This document shows positions 1-6,357 of a stretch of DNA of 9,238 nt, one piece after another. The translations under genes were made by a program, and so were the position numbers. The stretch comes from Nocardioidaceae bacterium (GTDB lineage: Bacteria > Actinomycetota > Actinomycetes > Propionibacteriales > Nocardioidaceae): NCBI GenBank assembly GCA_020438665.1, contig JAGQUE010000153.1:1-9238 (forward strand), read 5' to 3'. The notes under the pieces are model-generated. The model was not told where the DNA came from. It worked only from the letters and a program-made list of their open reading frames with translations, and made no database searches. Each line of letters begins with the position of its first letter. Positions within the stretch are counted from its first letter, which is position 1.

Positions 1-23
1 GGCAGGGTGGACGTGGTGGGCAT
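1..23 (-). CDS. Start of an unidentified gene running off the left edge (partial)
   Basis: Only the first seven codons and two bases of an eighth are present; they read MPTTSTL and probably P. The start is supported by an AGGAG Shine-Dalgarno sequence (complement of 31-35) ending 7 nt before the ATG, which is close to ideal spacing. The gene lies 65 bp downstream of the oxidoreductase stop codon on the same strand, so it may be the next gene of that transcript. Nothing can be said about function. The call rests on the ribosome site and start codon alone, so a chance match remains possible. Confidence 0.5.
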
Positions 24-88
24 GGTGATGCTCCTGTTTCTCGGAGGTAGTGGAGGTCCGGTCGGTCGGGTGGCTCTGGGCAGTCCGG

Positions 89-1054
89 TCACACGGTGAC
101 GGCGACCTTGCCCCGGGCGTGGCCCGCGGCGAGGTGGTCGATCGCCTTAGCGGCATCGGCCAGGGGATAGGTGCGCTCGACCTCGGCACGCAGGGTGCCC
201 TCGTCGACGAGGCGCGCGACCTCGCCGAACACCTCGGCGGTCTCCCGGCTCATCAGCGCCGTCAACCGCTGCCGGGTGAACGGCGACAGGGCGAGCGCTG
301 CGAGCTGGCGGTGCGCGCCGCCCAGCACGCGGTCGCCGCCCTCGCCGCCGGCGATGACCAGCGTCCCGCGGGGAGCGAGGCTGCGGCGCAGCAGGCGCAA
401 CGATCTCAGCCCGGCGAGGTCGACGATCACGTCGTAGGTGCTGCCGTCGGCGCCGATCTCTTCGCGGGTGTAGTCGATGACGTGGGCGGCGCCCAGCTCG
501 CGCACCAGGTCCGCCTTGCTGCCGCTGGCGACGCCGGTGACCTCGGCGCCTCGGGCGGCGGCCAGCTGGACGAGGAACGACCCGACGCCGCCGGACGCGC
601 CGATGACGAGCACGCGCTGCCCCTCGGTGATGCCGGCCAACCGAGCCGCCTGGAGCGCCGTCCCGGCCGACACCGGCAGCGTCGCCGCCTCCTCGAAGGA
701 CGCGCGCACCGGCTTGGCCACGAGGCGGGACTCCGGGACCACGGCGAGGTCGGCGAAGGAGCCCCGGGCGGTGCCCATGACCTCGTCGCCCACGCTCGTG
801 CCGGTGACCTCGCTCCCGACTGCCTCGACGACGCCCGCGACGTCACGACCGAGGACGCGCACCTTCGGCCGCCGCAGCCCGAACCCCAAGCGGACCGCGA
901 AGGGGCGCCCCGTCATGAGGTGCCAGGTGCCGCGGTCGACCCCGGCCGCCTTGACGCGGATCAGGACGTCGCGGGGGCCGACGGTCGGTCGGCGAAGCTC
1001 CTCGAGTCGCAGCTGGTCGGTGTCTCCGTAGTGGTCCTGGGTGACTGCCTGCAT
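89..1054 (-). CDS. Zinc-free medium-chain (MDR) NAD(P)-dependent oxidoreductase, quinone-reductase-like
   Basis: A 321-residue cytosolic oxidoreductase of the medium-chain dehydrogenase/reductase superfamily, most like the quinone oxidoreductase/zinc-independent branch. An N-terminal GroES-like domain (about residues 25-115) contains the GRDVAGVVEAVG segment (69-80). A Rossmann nucleotide-binding fold follows, with the motif GASGGVGS at 152-159 and the HVIDY segment at 191-195 typical of this branch. The catalytic and structural zinc cysteines of true alcohol dehydrogenases are absent. The likely reaction is NAD(P)H-dependent reduction of a quinone or an activated double bond; the substrate is unknown. 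The start at 1054 is preferred over the ATG at 1063 because AGGA lies 9 nt upstream of it, whereas the 1063 start has no usable spacing. It is divergent from tetR and flanked by TetR-type operators, so it is probably repressed by that protein and induced by a small molecule. Confidence 0.9.
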   Translation of the reverse strand: MQAVTQDHYGDTDQLRLEELRRPTVGPRDVLIRVKAAGVDRGTWHLMTGRPFAVRLGFGLRRPKVRVLGRDVAGVVEAVGSEVTGTSVGDEVMGTARGSFADLAVVPESRLVAKPVRASFEEAATLPVSAGTALQAARLAGITEGQRVLVIGASGGVGSFLVQLAAARGAEVTGVASGSKADLVRELGAAHVIDYTREEIGADGSTYDVIVDLAGLRSLRLLRRSLAPRGTLVIAGGEGGDRVLGGAHRQLAALALSPFTRQRLTALMSRETAEVFGEVARLVDEGTLRAEVERTYPLADAAKAIDHLAAGHARGKVAVTV

Positions 1055-1069
1055 CGCTCTCATCCTATT

Positions 1070-1082
1070 CTTACGGTGTAAG
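1070..1082. promoter_or_regulatory. Putative TetR operator O1
   Basis: A 13-bp inverted repeat, CTTACGGTGTAAG, with arms CTTAC and GTAAG around GGT. It matches the second operator at 1104-1116 at 11 of 13 positions. It lies 6 bp from the ATG at 1063 and 15 bp from the preferred oxidoreductase start at 1054, so a bound dimer would block the transcription start or early elongation. That the adjacent TetR protein binds it is inferred from divergent arrangement and symmetry. Confidence 0.75.
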
Positions 1083-1091
1083 TCTGACGTG

Positions 1092-1104
1092 GGATACGGT
1101 ATCC
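1092..1104. promoter_or_regulatory. Third palindrome between the two operators
   Basis: A perfect 13-bp inverted repeat, GGATAC-G-GTATCC, between O1 and O2 and sharing its last base with O2. Its sequence differs from the operators, so it is probably not a third site for the same protein. It overlaps a candidate minus-strand -10 element (TACCGT, complement of 1096-1101), spaced 17 bp from a candidate -35 TTGCGT (complement of 1119-1124). It may be promoter symmetry, a site for another regulator, or chance. Confidence 0.45.
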
Positions 1105-1116
1105 TTACGTCGTAAG
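1104..1116. promoter_or_regulatory. Putative TetR operator O2
   Basis: A 13-bp palindrome, CTTACG-T-CGTAAG, perfect around one central base. Its centre is 34 bp from the centre of O1, about three helical turns, so two dimers could sit on nearly the same face of the DNA. It lies within the spacer of the candidate oxidoreductase promoter (-35 TTGCGT at 1119-1124, -10 TACCGT at 1096-1101, complement) and upstream of tetR, so it could control both directions. Confidence 0.75.
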
Positions 1117-1157
1117 AAACGCAAGTGAGGCAGGATGCCTGCCGAGAAGGAGGGCAG

Positions 1158-1838
1158 ATGGCACGCAGACGCCGGTCGCCGGGGGAGCCAGCGCTGAGCC
1201 GCGATGCCGTCGTCGCCGCCGCGATGGCGATCGCCGATGCGGACGGCCTCGGCGCGGTGTCGATGCGCGCTGTGGCGTCCCGGCTCGGCGTCGAGGCGAT
1301 GTCGCTGTACCACCATGTGGCCAACAAGGACGCGATGCTGGACGGCATGGTCGACGCGGTCTTCGCGGAGTTCCACACACCGCGGATCGGTGCTGACTGG
1401 GTGACCGAGATGCGAGAGCGCTCCCGCTCCGCGCGCGAGGCGCTTAAGCGGCACCCGTGGGCGGTCGGTCTGATGGACTCCCGGGCCAACGCCGGCTTCG
1501 GCAACCTGCGACACCACGACGCGGTCATCGGCTGTCTTCGCGAGGCCGGGTTCTCGCTGGGCCTGATCGGTCACGCCTTCGCCCTGCTGGACGCGCACCT
1601 CTATGGCTTCCTGGTCCAGGAGCTCGCGCTGCCGTTCGAGGGGGAGCAGGACCTCGCCGAGCTCGGCGACCAGATCCTCGCCGCGCTCCCCGAGGGTGTG
1701 TTGCCCTATTTCCGCGAGTTCACCCTCGGCGTCGCGCTCCAGCCGGGCTACTCGTTCGGCGACGAGTTCGACGTCGGTCTCGACCTCATCCTCGACGGCC
1801 TCGCCGCCCGGTTCGCTGTCGAGCAGTCCGCCGGCTGA
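1158..1838 (+). CDS. TetR/AcrR-family transcriptional regulator with a TetR class C-terminal domain
   Basis: A 226-residue DNA-binding repressor. After a basic N terminus (MARRRR) comes the helix-turn-helix: AVSMRAVASRLGV (33-45) followed by MSLYHHVANKDAML (48-61), the recognition helix and helix 4 pattern of the family. The C-terminal ligand-binding region carries RHPWAVGLM (98-106), which resembles the domain of Tn10-type TetR proteins. The ATG at 1158 is chosen because a strong AAGGAGGG (1147-1154) precedes it; an in-frame GTG at 1125 has no comparable site. It is divergent from the oxidoreductase, with two matching operators between them, so autoregulation and control of the enzyme are likely. 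The effector cannot be told from sequence. Confidence 0.92.
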   Translation: MARRRRSPGEPALSRDAVVAAAMAIADADGLGAVSMRAVASRLGVEAMSLYHHVANKDAMLDGMVDAVFAEFHTPRIGADWVTEMRERSRSAREALKRHPWAVGLMDSRANAGFGNLRHHDAVIGCLREAGFSLGLIGHAFALLDAHLYGFLVQELALPFEGEQDLAELGDQILAALPEGVLPYFREFTLGVALQPGYSFGDEFDVGLDLILDGLAARFAVEQSAG

Positions 1839-1857
1839 CCGACGTCCCGCGACCGCC

Positions 1858-1938
1858 GTACTTCTCGACCGAACCTGGCGCTTCTCGGCCGAAGCTTCAG
1901 CCGAGAAGTGCCGGTTTCACCGGCGCGCCGGTGAAACC
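1858..1938. repeat. REP-like intergenic element: repeated CTTCTCG units plus two abutting palindromes
   Basis: The spacer between the convergent tetR and peptidase genes is filled by repeats. A unit, CTTCTCGACCGAA, at 1861-1873 recurs directly as CTTCTCGGCCGAA at 1881-1893 and again inverted as GCCGAGAAG at 1900-1908. The second and third copies form a 36-bp near-perfect palindrome (1877-1912, centred on AAGCTT; 16 of 18 positions complementary, and one of the two mismatches would be G-U in RNA on one strand). A perfect 26-bp palindrome (1913-1938, arms GGTTTCACCGGCG) follows with no gap. This looks like a dispersed repetitive extragenic palindrome; copy number cannot be judged from one window. 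Confidence 0.75.
1877..1938. terminator. Probable bidirectional terminator formed by two abutting hairpins
   Basis: Transcription converges here: tetR ends at 1838 from the left and the peptidase ends at 1947 from the right. The 36-bp and 26-bp palindromes would each fold into long stable stems in either RNA. There is no U-tract, which is common for actinobacterial intrinsic terminators. Terminator function is inferred from position and stem strength. Confidence 0.6.
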
Positions 1939-1946
1939 GACGACCC

Positions 1947-3392
1947 TCATCGGCCCCGCAACCGGCCCATCCACTCCTCCACGTCGGCAGCGGAGCGGGG
2001 CAGGGCGGCGGAGAGGTTGCGTGACCCGTCGGCGGTGACCAGGATGTCGTCCTCGATCCGGATCCCGATTCCGCGGAGCTCCTCGGGGACCAGCAGGTCG
2101 TCCTCCTGGAAGTAGAGCCCCGGCTCGACGGTGAGGACCATGCCCTCGGCGAGGTCGCCCTTGGGATAGATGTCCACCGACGCCCGGCCGCAGTCGTGCA
2201 CGTCCATGCCGAGCATGTGGGACGTGCCGTGGAGCGTCCAGCGGGCATAGACCTTGGAGTCGGGGTCGAGCGCCTCCTCGGCCGACACCGGCAGCAGGCC
2301 CATGTCCTCGAGGCCGTGGGCGAGGACCGTCATCGCGGCGTTGTGGGCGGCCAGGAACGGCACCCCGGGCCGGACGGCGTCGATGCCGGCCTGCTGGGCG
2401 GCCAGCACCAGGTCATAGAGGTCGCGCTGGACGGCGGTGAACGTGCCGTTGATGGGCAGCGTCCGCGTGACGTCGGCGGTGTAGAGGTTGCGGCCCTCGA
2501 CCCCCATGTCGAGGAGCACCAGCTCACCGGGCGTGATCGGGCCGTCGTTGTCGATCCAGTGGAGCGTCGTGGCGTGGCGCCCGCCGCCGACGATCGAGTC
2601 ATAGCCGAGGTCGTTGCCCATCGTGCGGGCGCGGCGGAAGAACGTGCCCTCGAGCCAGCGCTCGCCGAGCTCGATGACCCGGTCCCACTCGCGGACGGAG
2701 TCCTCGAAGCCGAGTGTGGTGATGTCGCAGGCCTCCTGGAGCTCGGCGACCTCCCAGTCGTCCTTGACCAGGCGCATCTCGGAGACGACACGCGCGAGCT
2801 CGTCGTCGTGGGTGTCGTCGGCGTTGACCAGCCGGTCGACCCGCGGGTCGATGCCACGGTGGACCCGGGTCTTGGCCGACCCCGAGGTCAGCGCTTGGTC
2901 GAGGCCGTCGACGTGGCGCACCTCGACGCCCAGGGAGTCGGAGATCTCGCCGAGCGAAGGTCGGCGGCCCGCCCACAGCTCGCCGTACTGGCGGTCGCGG
3001 AAGAACTCGTCGGTCTCCCGCGAGGAGCGGGGCCGGGCATAGAGAACGGACTCGCCGCCCTCGACGACGAGGACGGCATCCGTGGTCTGGTTGCCGCAGA
3101 AGTAGGTGTGCGCGGTGTCGGGCCGGAACCGGTAGTCGGTGTCGTTGGACCGCACCTTGAACGTCCCGGCGGGCAGCACCAGCCGCTCGCCCGGGAACGC
3201 TTCGGCCAGCGCCGCCCGCCGCCGCGCCGCGTGGGGCGCGATGGGGTGCTGGGGCAGGTCGAGCTCGCGCTCGCCCCAGCCCGTGCGCATGAAGGCGGCA
3301 TAGGCGGCCGGAACGGCCGGGTCGTGGGACTCGGTGTGCAGCTCCTGGTCATCGCCGGTGGGCTGCTCGGAGGCGTTGGTGGGCTCGCTCAC
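1947..3392 (-). CDS. pepP: Xaa-Pro aminopeptidase (aminopeptidase P, M24B metallopeptidase)
   Basis: A 481-residue cytosolic dimetal peptidase that removes an N-terminal residue preceding proline and so takes part in peptide turnover. The N-terminal aminopeptidase P domain (about 45-190) is followed by the pita-bread catalytic domain (about 205-465). All five M24 metal ligands are visible: Asp295 in LLDMG, Asp307 in TADVTRT, His392 in HGTSHMLG, Glu423 in TVEPG and Glu447 in RIEDD. His278, His388 and His399 match the additional active-site histidines of Escherichia coli PepP. An acidic leader of about 40 residues precedes the domain. The GTG start at 3392 lacks a Shine-Dalgarno sequence but lies 6 nt after a TACAGT -10 element, so a leaderless mRNA is likely. 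It is divergent from prsW; no functional link is evident. Confidence 0.95.
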   Translation of the reverse strand: MSEPTNASEQPTGDDQELHTESHDPAVPAAYAAFMRTGWGERELDLPQHPIAPHAARRRAALAEAFPGERLVLPAGTFKVRSNDTDYRFRPDTAHTYFCGNQTTDAVLVVEGGESVLYARPRSSRETDEFFRDRQYGELWAGRRPSLGEISDSLGVEVRHVDGLDQALTSGSAKTRVHRGIDPRVDRLVNADDTHDDELARVVSEMRLVKDDWEVAELQEACDITTLGFEDSVREWDRVIELGERWLEGTFFRRARTMGNDLGYDSIVGGGRHATTLHWIDNDGPITPGELVLLDMGVEGRNLYTADVTRTLPINGTFTAVQRDLYDLVLAAQQAGIDAVRPGVPFLAAHNAAMTVLAHGLEDMGLLPVSAEEALDPDSKVYARWTLHGTSHMLGMDVHDCGRASVDIYPKGDLAEGMVLTVEPGLYFQEDDLLVPEELRGIGIRIEDDILVTADGSRNLSAALPRSAADVEEWMGRLRGR

Positions 3393-3398
3393 ACGCTC

Positions 3399-3404
3399 AC
3401 TGTA
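3399..3404 (-). promoter_or_regulatory. Candidate -10 element for pepP, giving a leaderless transcript
   Basis: TACAGT on the minus strand fits the TANNNT -10 pattern and ends 6 nt before the GTG start codon, so transcription would begin at or next to the initiation codon. No recognisable TTGAC-like -35 sits 16-18 bp upstream. The missing Shine-Dalgarno sequence agrees with leaderless translation, which is common in actinobacteria. Confidence 0.55.
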
Positions 3405-3429
3405 CGCCGGGATGAAGGGTCGCCTCCGT

Positions 3430-3435
3430 TACGCT
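3430..3435 (+). promoter_or_regulatory. Candidate -10 element for the prsW operon, giving a leaderless transcript
   Basis: TACGCT fits TANNNT and ends 6 nt before the ATG at 3442, the same geometry as the divergent pepP promoter. No Shine-Dalgarno sequence precedes the ATG. No clear -35 is present. This also supports choosing 3442 over the upstream in-frame ATG at 3412. Confidence 0.5.
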
Positions 3436-3441
3436 TCGGTC

Positions 3442-4560
3442 ATGCCAGGCGCTCCCCGGGCGGGTCTCGGGTTCACCATCGTGGTGACCGTGCTCACCGT
3501 CCTCGGTGCGGGGCTGATGATGCTGGTGCTGGCCATGTCGTCGGCGCCCGCGATCCTCTTCCTCGCCGCCGCGTTGGCCGCCCTTCCGGTCGGGCCACTC
3601 GTCGGAGGCTACCTCTGGCTCGACCGCTACGAGCCCGAGCCGCGCGCGCTGCTGGTCGCCGGGCTGGTGTGGGGCGGGTTCGTCGCGACGGCGGCGGCGC
3701 TCGTGCTCCAGGGCATCGGGTTCGCCGCCGGCCTGGGCGACGAGGCCAGCCTCGCCATCGGCGCCCCCGTCACCGAGGAGGCCTCCAAGGGACTCTTCCT
3801 GCTCCTGCTGCTGTGGTGGCGCCGCCACGAGCTCGACGGGATCCTCGACGGGATCGTCTATGCCGGCATGGTCGGCATCGGGTTCGCCTTCATCGAGAAC
3901 ATCCTCTATCTCGCCGCTGCCTACAACGGCACCGACGGCATGGGCCCCGGCGGCACCTCGGCGCTGACCACGACCTTCGTCGTGCGCTGCTTGGCCAGCC
4001 CGTTCGCCCACCCCCTGTTCACCTCCTTCACGGGGATCGGCGTCGGCATCGCGGTCGCGTCGCGCAGCCGTGCGGTGCGATGGCTGGCGCCCGTGGGCGG
4101 GTACCTCCTGGCCGTGGTCGCCCACGGCACCTGGAACGGATCGACGATCTTCGGACCCGATGGCTTCATCGGCGTCTATGTCGTCGTCATGGCTCCGGCG
4201 TTCGTCTCGCTCGTCGCGTTCGCGGTCTGGGCCCGTCGCTCCGAGCGCCGGATGCTGACGGCGGCGCTCGGCGACGCCGCGGCCCGCGGCCTGCTGCCCG
4301 CGACCGACATCGGCTGGGTGGTCGACCTCGCCGCCCGGCGCCGGGCGCGCGCCTGGGCCCGACAGTACGGCGGCTCGCAGGCCGAGCGGGCGATGCGCGA
4401 CTACCAGCAGGCGGCCATCGAGCTCGGGTTCCTCCATCACCGGTATCTTCGAGGGACCCCGCCCCCCGACTTCGCGGCCCGCGGCCAGGCCTATGTCGCC
4501 CGGATCGCCGTCGCCCGGCCCCACATCTCGTTCCCCGGACAGGTGGTACCCCTCCGATGA
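3442..4560 (+). CDS. PrsW-family intramembrane metalloprotease
   Basis: A 372-residue polytopic membrane protein with about eight hydrophobic segments between residues 11 and 264, then a basic cytosolic-looking tail of about 110 residues. The PrsW signature motifs are all present: EEASK (112-116), FAFIEN with Glu152-Asn153, AHPLFTSFTGIG with His190, and HGTWN with His228. The glutamates and histidines are the presumed metal and catalytic residues. In Bacillus subtilis PrsW makes the site-1 cut in the anti-sigma factor RsiW; that is knowledge of the family, and no sigma/anti-sigma pair is visible here, so the substrate is unknown. The ATG at 3442 fits the leaderless -10 spacing; 3412 is an alternative start. 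Its stop overlaps the next start as ATGA, so it is translationally coupled to the dynamin-like gene. Confidence 0.9.
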   Translation: MPGAPRAGLGFTIVVTVLTVLGAGLMMLVLAMSSAPAILFLAAALAALPVGPLVGGYLWLDRYEPEPRALLVAGLVWGGFVATAAALVLQGIGFAAGLGDEASLAIGAPVTEEASKGLFLLLLLWWRRHELDGILDGIVYAGMVGIGFAFIENILYLAAAYNGTDGMGPGGTSALTTTFVVRCLASPFAHPLFTSFTGIGVGIAVASRSRAVRWLAPVGGYLLAVVAHGTWNGSTIFGPDGFIGVYVVVMAPAFVSLVAFAVWARRSERRMLTAALGDAAARGLLPATDIGWVVDLAARRRARAWARQYGGSQAERAMRDYQQAAIELGFLHHRYLRGTPPPDFAARGQAYVARIAVARPHISFPGQVVPLR

Positions 4561-6320
4561 CCCACGCAGCTCCCGAGCACGTGATGGACCACACGCGCAT
4601 GCTGACCGCGCTCGTGCGGCTGCGTGGCGCGCTCCAGCTCGTGCGCCTTCCCCTGGCCGTGCCGGGGGTCGAGGAGCGCCGCCGGTCGCAGGCGGAGATG
4701 GTCGACCAGCTCGAGGACTATGTCATCCCGCGGCTGATGACCCTCGACGCGCCGATGCTCACGGTCGTGGGCGGGTCGACCGGGGCCGGCAAGTCGACGC
4801 TGGTCAACAGCCTCGTCGGTCACAAGGTGACCCAGCCCGGCGTGCTCCGGCCGACCACCCGCTCGCCCGTCCTGGTGCACCACCCCGACGACGCCCGGTG
4901 GTTCGGCCAGGACCGCCTGCTGCCCGACCTCGAGCGCGTCGGCCGGCCCACCAACGACCCGGGTGCGCTCCAGCTGGTCTCGTCCGGCACCGTCCCGGCC
5001 GGCCTCGCGATCCTCGACGCCCCCGACATCGACTCGGTCGAGGAGGCCAACCGGACCCTCGCCGCCCAGCTGCTCGCGGCGGCCGACCTCTGGCTCTTCG
5101 TCACCTCCGCGGCGCGCTATGCCGACGCCGTCCCCTGGGACTTCCTCCACAAGGCCGCCGAGCGTTCGGCCGCCGTGGCCATCGTGCTCGACCGGACGCC
5201 CGACGAGGCCGTCGACACCGTGGCCACCCACCTCGCGCGCATGCTCGCCAGTCGCGGGCTGAAGGACTCCCCGCTGTTCATCGTCCGCGAGGGCAAGGTC
5301 AGCGACGACGGCCTGCTCCCGCCCGAGACGGTCGCCGAGATCCGCCGGTGGCTCGAGTCGCTGGCGTCCAACAGCGCCGCGCGCGCGGCCGTCGTACGCC
5401 AGACCCTCGACGGCGCCATCCGCACGCTCTCGCTGCGCACCCACGACATCGCCGACGCGGCGGCCGAGCAGGCCGACGCCGTGGCGCGGCTGCGTGTCGA
5501 CGTCGACAAGGCCTATGAGCAGGCGGCCCGAGCCATCACCGAGGCCTCGGCCGACGGGACGCTGCTGCGGGGCGAGGTGCTGGCCCGGTGGCAGGAGTTC
5601 GTCGGGACCGGCGAGCTGCTGCGCTCGCTCGAGACCCGCATCGGCGCGCTGCGCGACCGCATCGTCAACACCGTGAAGGGTCGGCCGGCCCAGGCCGAGC
5701 GGGTCACCGTCGCGGTCGAGTCGGGGCTCGAGACACTGTTGCTCGAGAACGCGGAGACGGCGGCCGAGCGGACGGAGGCGTCCTGGCTGTCGCTGGCCTC
5801 GGGGCAGCAGCTCATCAAGGACGCCGGCGAGGACCTCGGTCGCGCCTCGCGTGACTTCCGCCGTCGCGCCGAGCGCACGGTGCGCGACTGGCAGCAGGGT
5901 GTCCTCGAGATGGTGCGCACCGAGGGCGCCGACAAGCGCACCAGCGCCCGGTTCATGGCCTATGGCGTCAACGGGCTGTCGGTGGCGCTCATGGTGGTCG
6001 TCTTCGCCCACACGGCCGGCATGACCGGAGCCGAGGTCGGCATCGCGGGCGGCTCCGCCGTGCTGGGTCAGAAGCTCCTCGAGGCGATCTTCGGCGACCA
6101 GGCCGTCCGGTCGCTGGCCGAACGCGCGCGCCAGGACCTCGATGCCCGCGTCGCCGACCTGATGCGCGTCGAACGGGCGCGCTATGTCAATCTCCTCGAC
6201 AGCCTCAAGATCGACGCCGATGCCTCGGAGCAGCTGCGCGAGGCCGCGCGGCGGGTCGACGACGTTCGCTTCGCCGTGCATGGCGATGACGAGCTCGCGG
6301 GGGTTGACCCCCTAGGCTGA
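4557..6320 (+). CDS. Dynamin-like GTPase, first of a tandem pair (DynA/DynB-like)
   Basis: A 587-residue GTPase. The P-loop GSTGAGKS is at 73-80, the G2 threonines are in RPTTRSP (98-104), and G3 reads DAPDIDS (154-160) where dynamins usually have DxPG. At the G4 position only LDRTPDE (211-217) is seen, not NKxD. The motif RYADAVPWDF (187-196) follows G3. A long, charged, probably helical stalk (about 275-460) leads to a hydrophobic hairpin (about 467-507) suited to membrane insertion, then a charged C-terminal helix region. This is the architecture of bacterial dynamin-like proteins, which act as membrane-remodelling GTPases and often work in pairs. The start is the ATG of the ATGA overlap with prsW; ATG 4584 is an alternative. 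Assignment as DynA or DynB cannot be made by eye. Confidence 0.82.
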   Translation: MTHAAPEHVMDHTRMLTALVRLRGALQLVRLPLAVPGVEERRRSQAEMVDQLEDYVIPRLMTLDAPMLTVVGGSTGAGKSTLVNSLVGHKVTQPGVLRPTTRSPVLVHHPDDARWFGQDRLLPDLERVGRPTNDPGALQLVSSGTVPAGLAILDAPDIDSVEEANRTLAAQLLAAADLWLFVTSAARYADAVPWDFLHKAAERSAAVAIVLDRTPDEAVDTVATHLARMLASRGLKDSPLFIVREGKVSDDGLLPPETVAEIRRWLESLASNSAARAAVVRQTLDGAIRTLSLRTHDIADAAAEQADAVARLRVDVDKAYEQAARAITEASADGTLLRGEVLARWQEFVGTGELLRSLETRIGALRDRIVNTVKGRPAQAERVTVAVESGLETLLLENAETAAERTEASWLSLASGQQLIKDAGEDLGRASRDFRRRAERTVRDWQQGVLEMVRTEGADKRTSARFMAYGVNGLSVALMVVVFAHTAGMTGAEVGIAGGSAVLGQKLLEAIFGDQAVRSLAERARQDLDARVADLMRVERARYVNLLDSLKIDADASEQLREAARRVDDVRFAVHGDDELAGVDPLG

Positions 6321-6333
6321 AACCCCAGACTGT
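6304..6333 (+). promoter_or_regulatory. Possible internal promoter ahead of the second GTPase gene
   Basis: TTGACC (6304-6309) is a good -35, and GACTGT (6328-6333), 18 bp further on, is a weaker -10 that lacks the leading T. The -35 sits inside a small perfect hairpin, GGGGG-TTGA-CCCCC (6299-6312), over the last codons of the first GTPase gene. It could give the second gene its own transcription start. It could equally be chance in GC-rich DNA, and the 37-bp gap is short enough for simple co-transcription. Confidence 0.3.
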
Positions 6334-6357
6334 GGGAGTTCAGTTCCGAGGGAGACC

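Noticed and set aside
43..57. GGAGGT-AGT-GGAGGT direct repeat near the left edge
   Set aside because: Two 6-bp copies in GC-rich spacer DNA are too short to mean anything. On this strand they resemble ribosome sites, but no start codon follows at a suitable distance.
50..1081. 343-codon plus-strand open frame over the oxidoreductase
   Set aside because: It is a shadow antisense to a clearly recognisable medium-chain dehydrogenase/reductase and has no domain of its own.
1055..1528. Upstream extension of the oxidoreductase frame to 1528
   Set aside because: It would overlap tetR antisense and cross both operators. The family's N terminus and a ribosome site both place the start at 1054 (or 1063).
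2196..4556. A long open frame, continuous with the first GTPase gene, extending it upstream by 787 codons
   Set aside because: It runs antisense to pepP and through prsW in another frame. The translated part is repetitive Arg/Gly/Ala-rich sequence without domains. The recognisable protein begins at the ATGA overlap at 4557.
4491..6281. 596-codon open frame antisense to the first GTPase
   Set aside because: Long antisense frames are expected in very GC-rich coding DNA. The translation is low-complexity His/Arg/Gly/Asp-rich with no family motif, while the plus strand encodes a clear GTPase.
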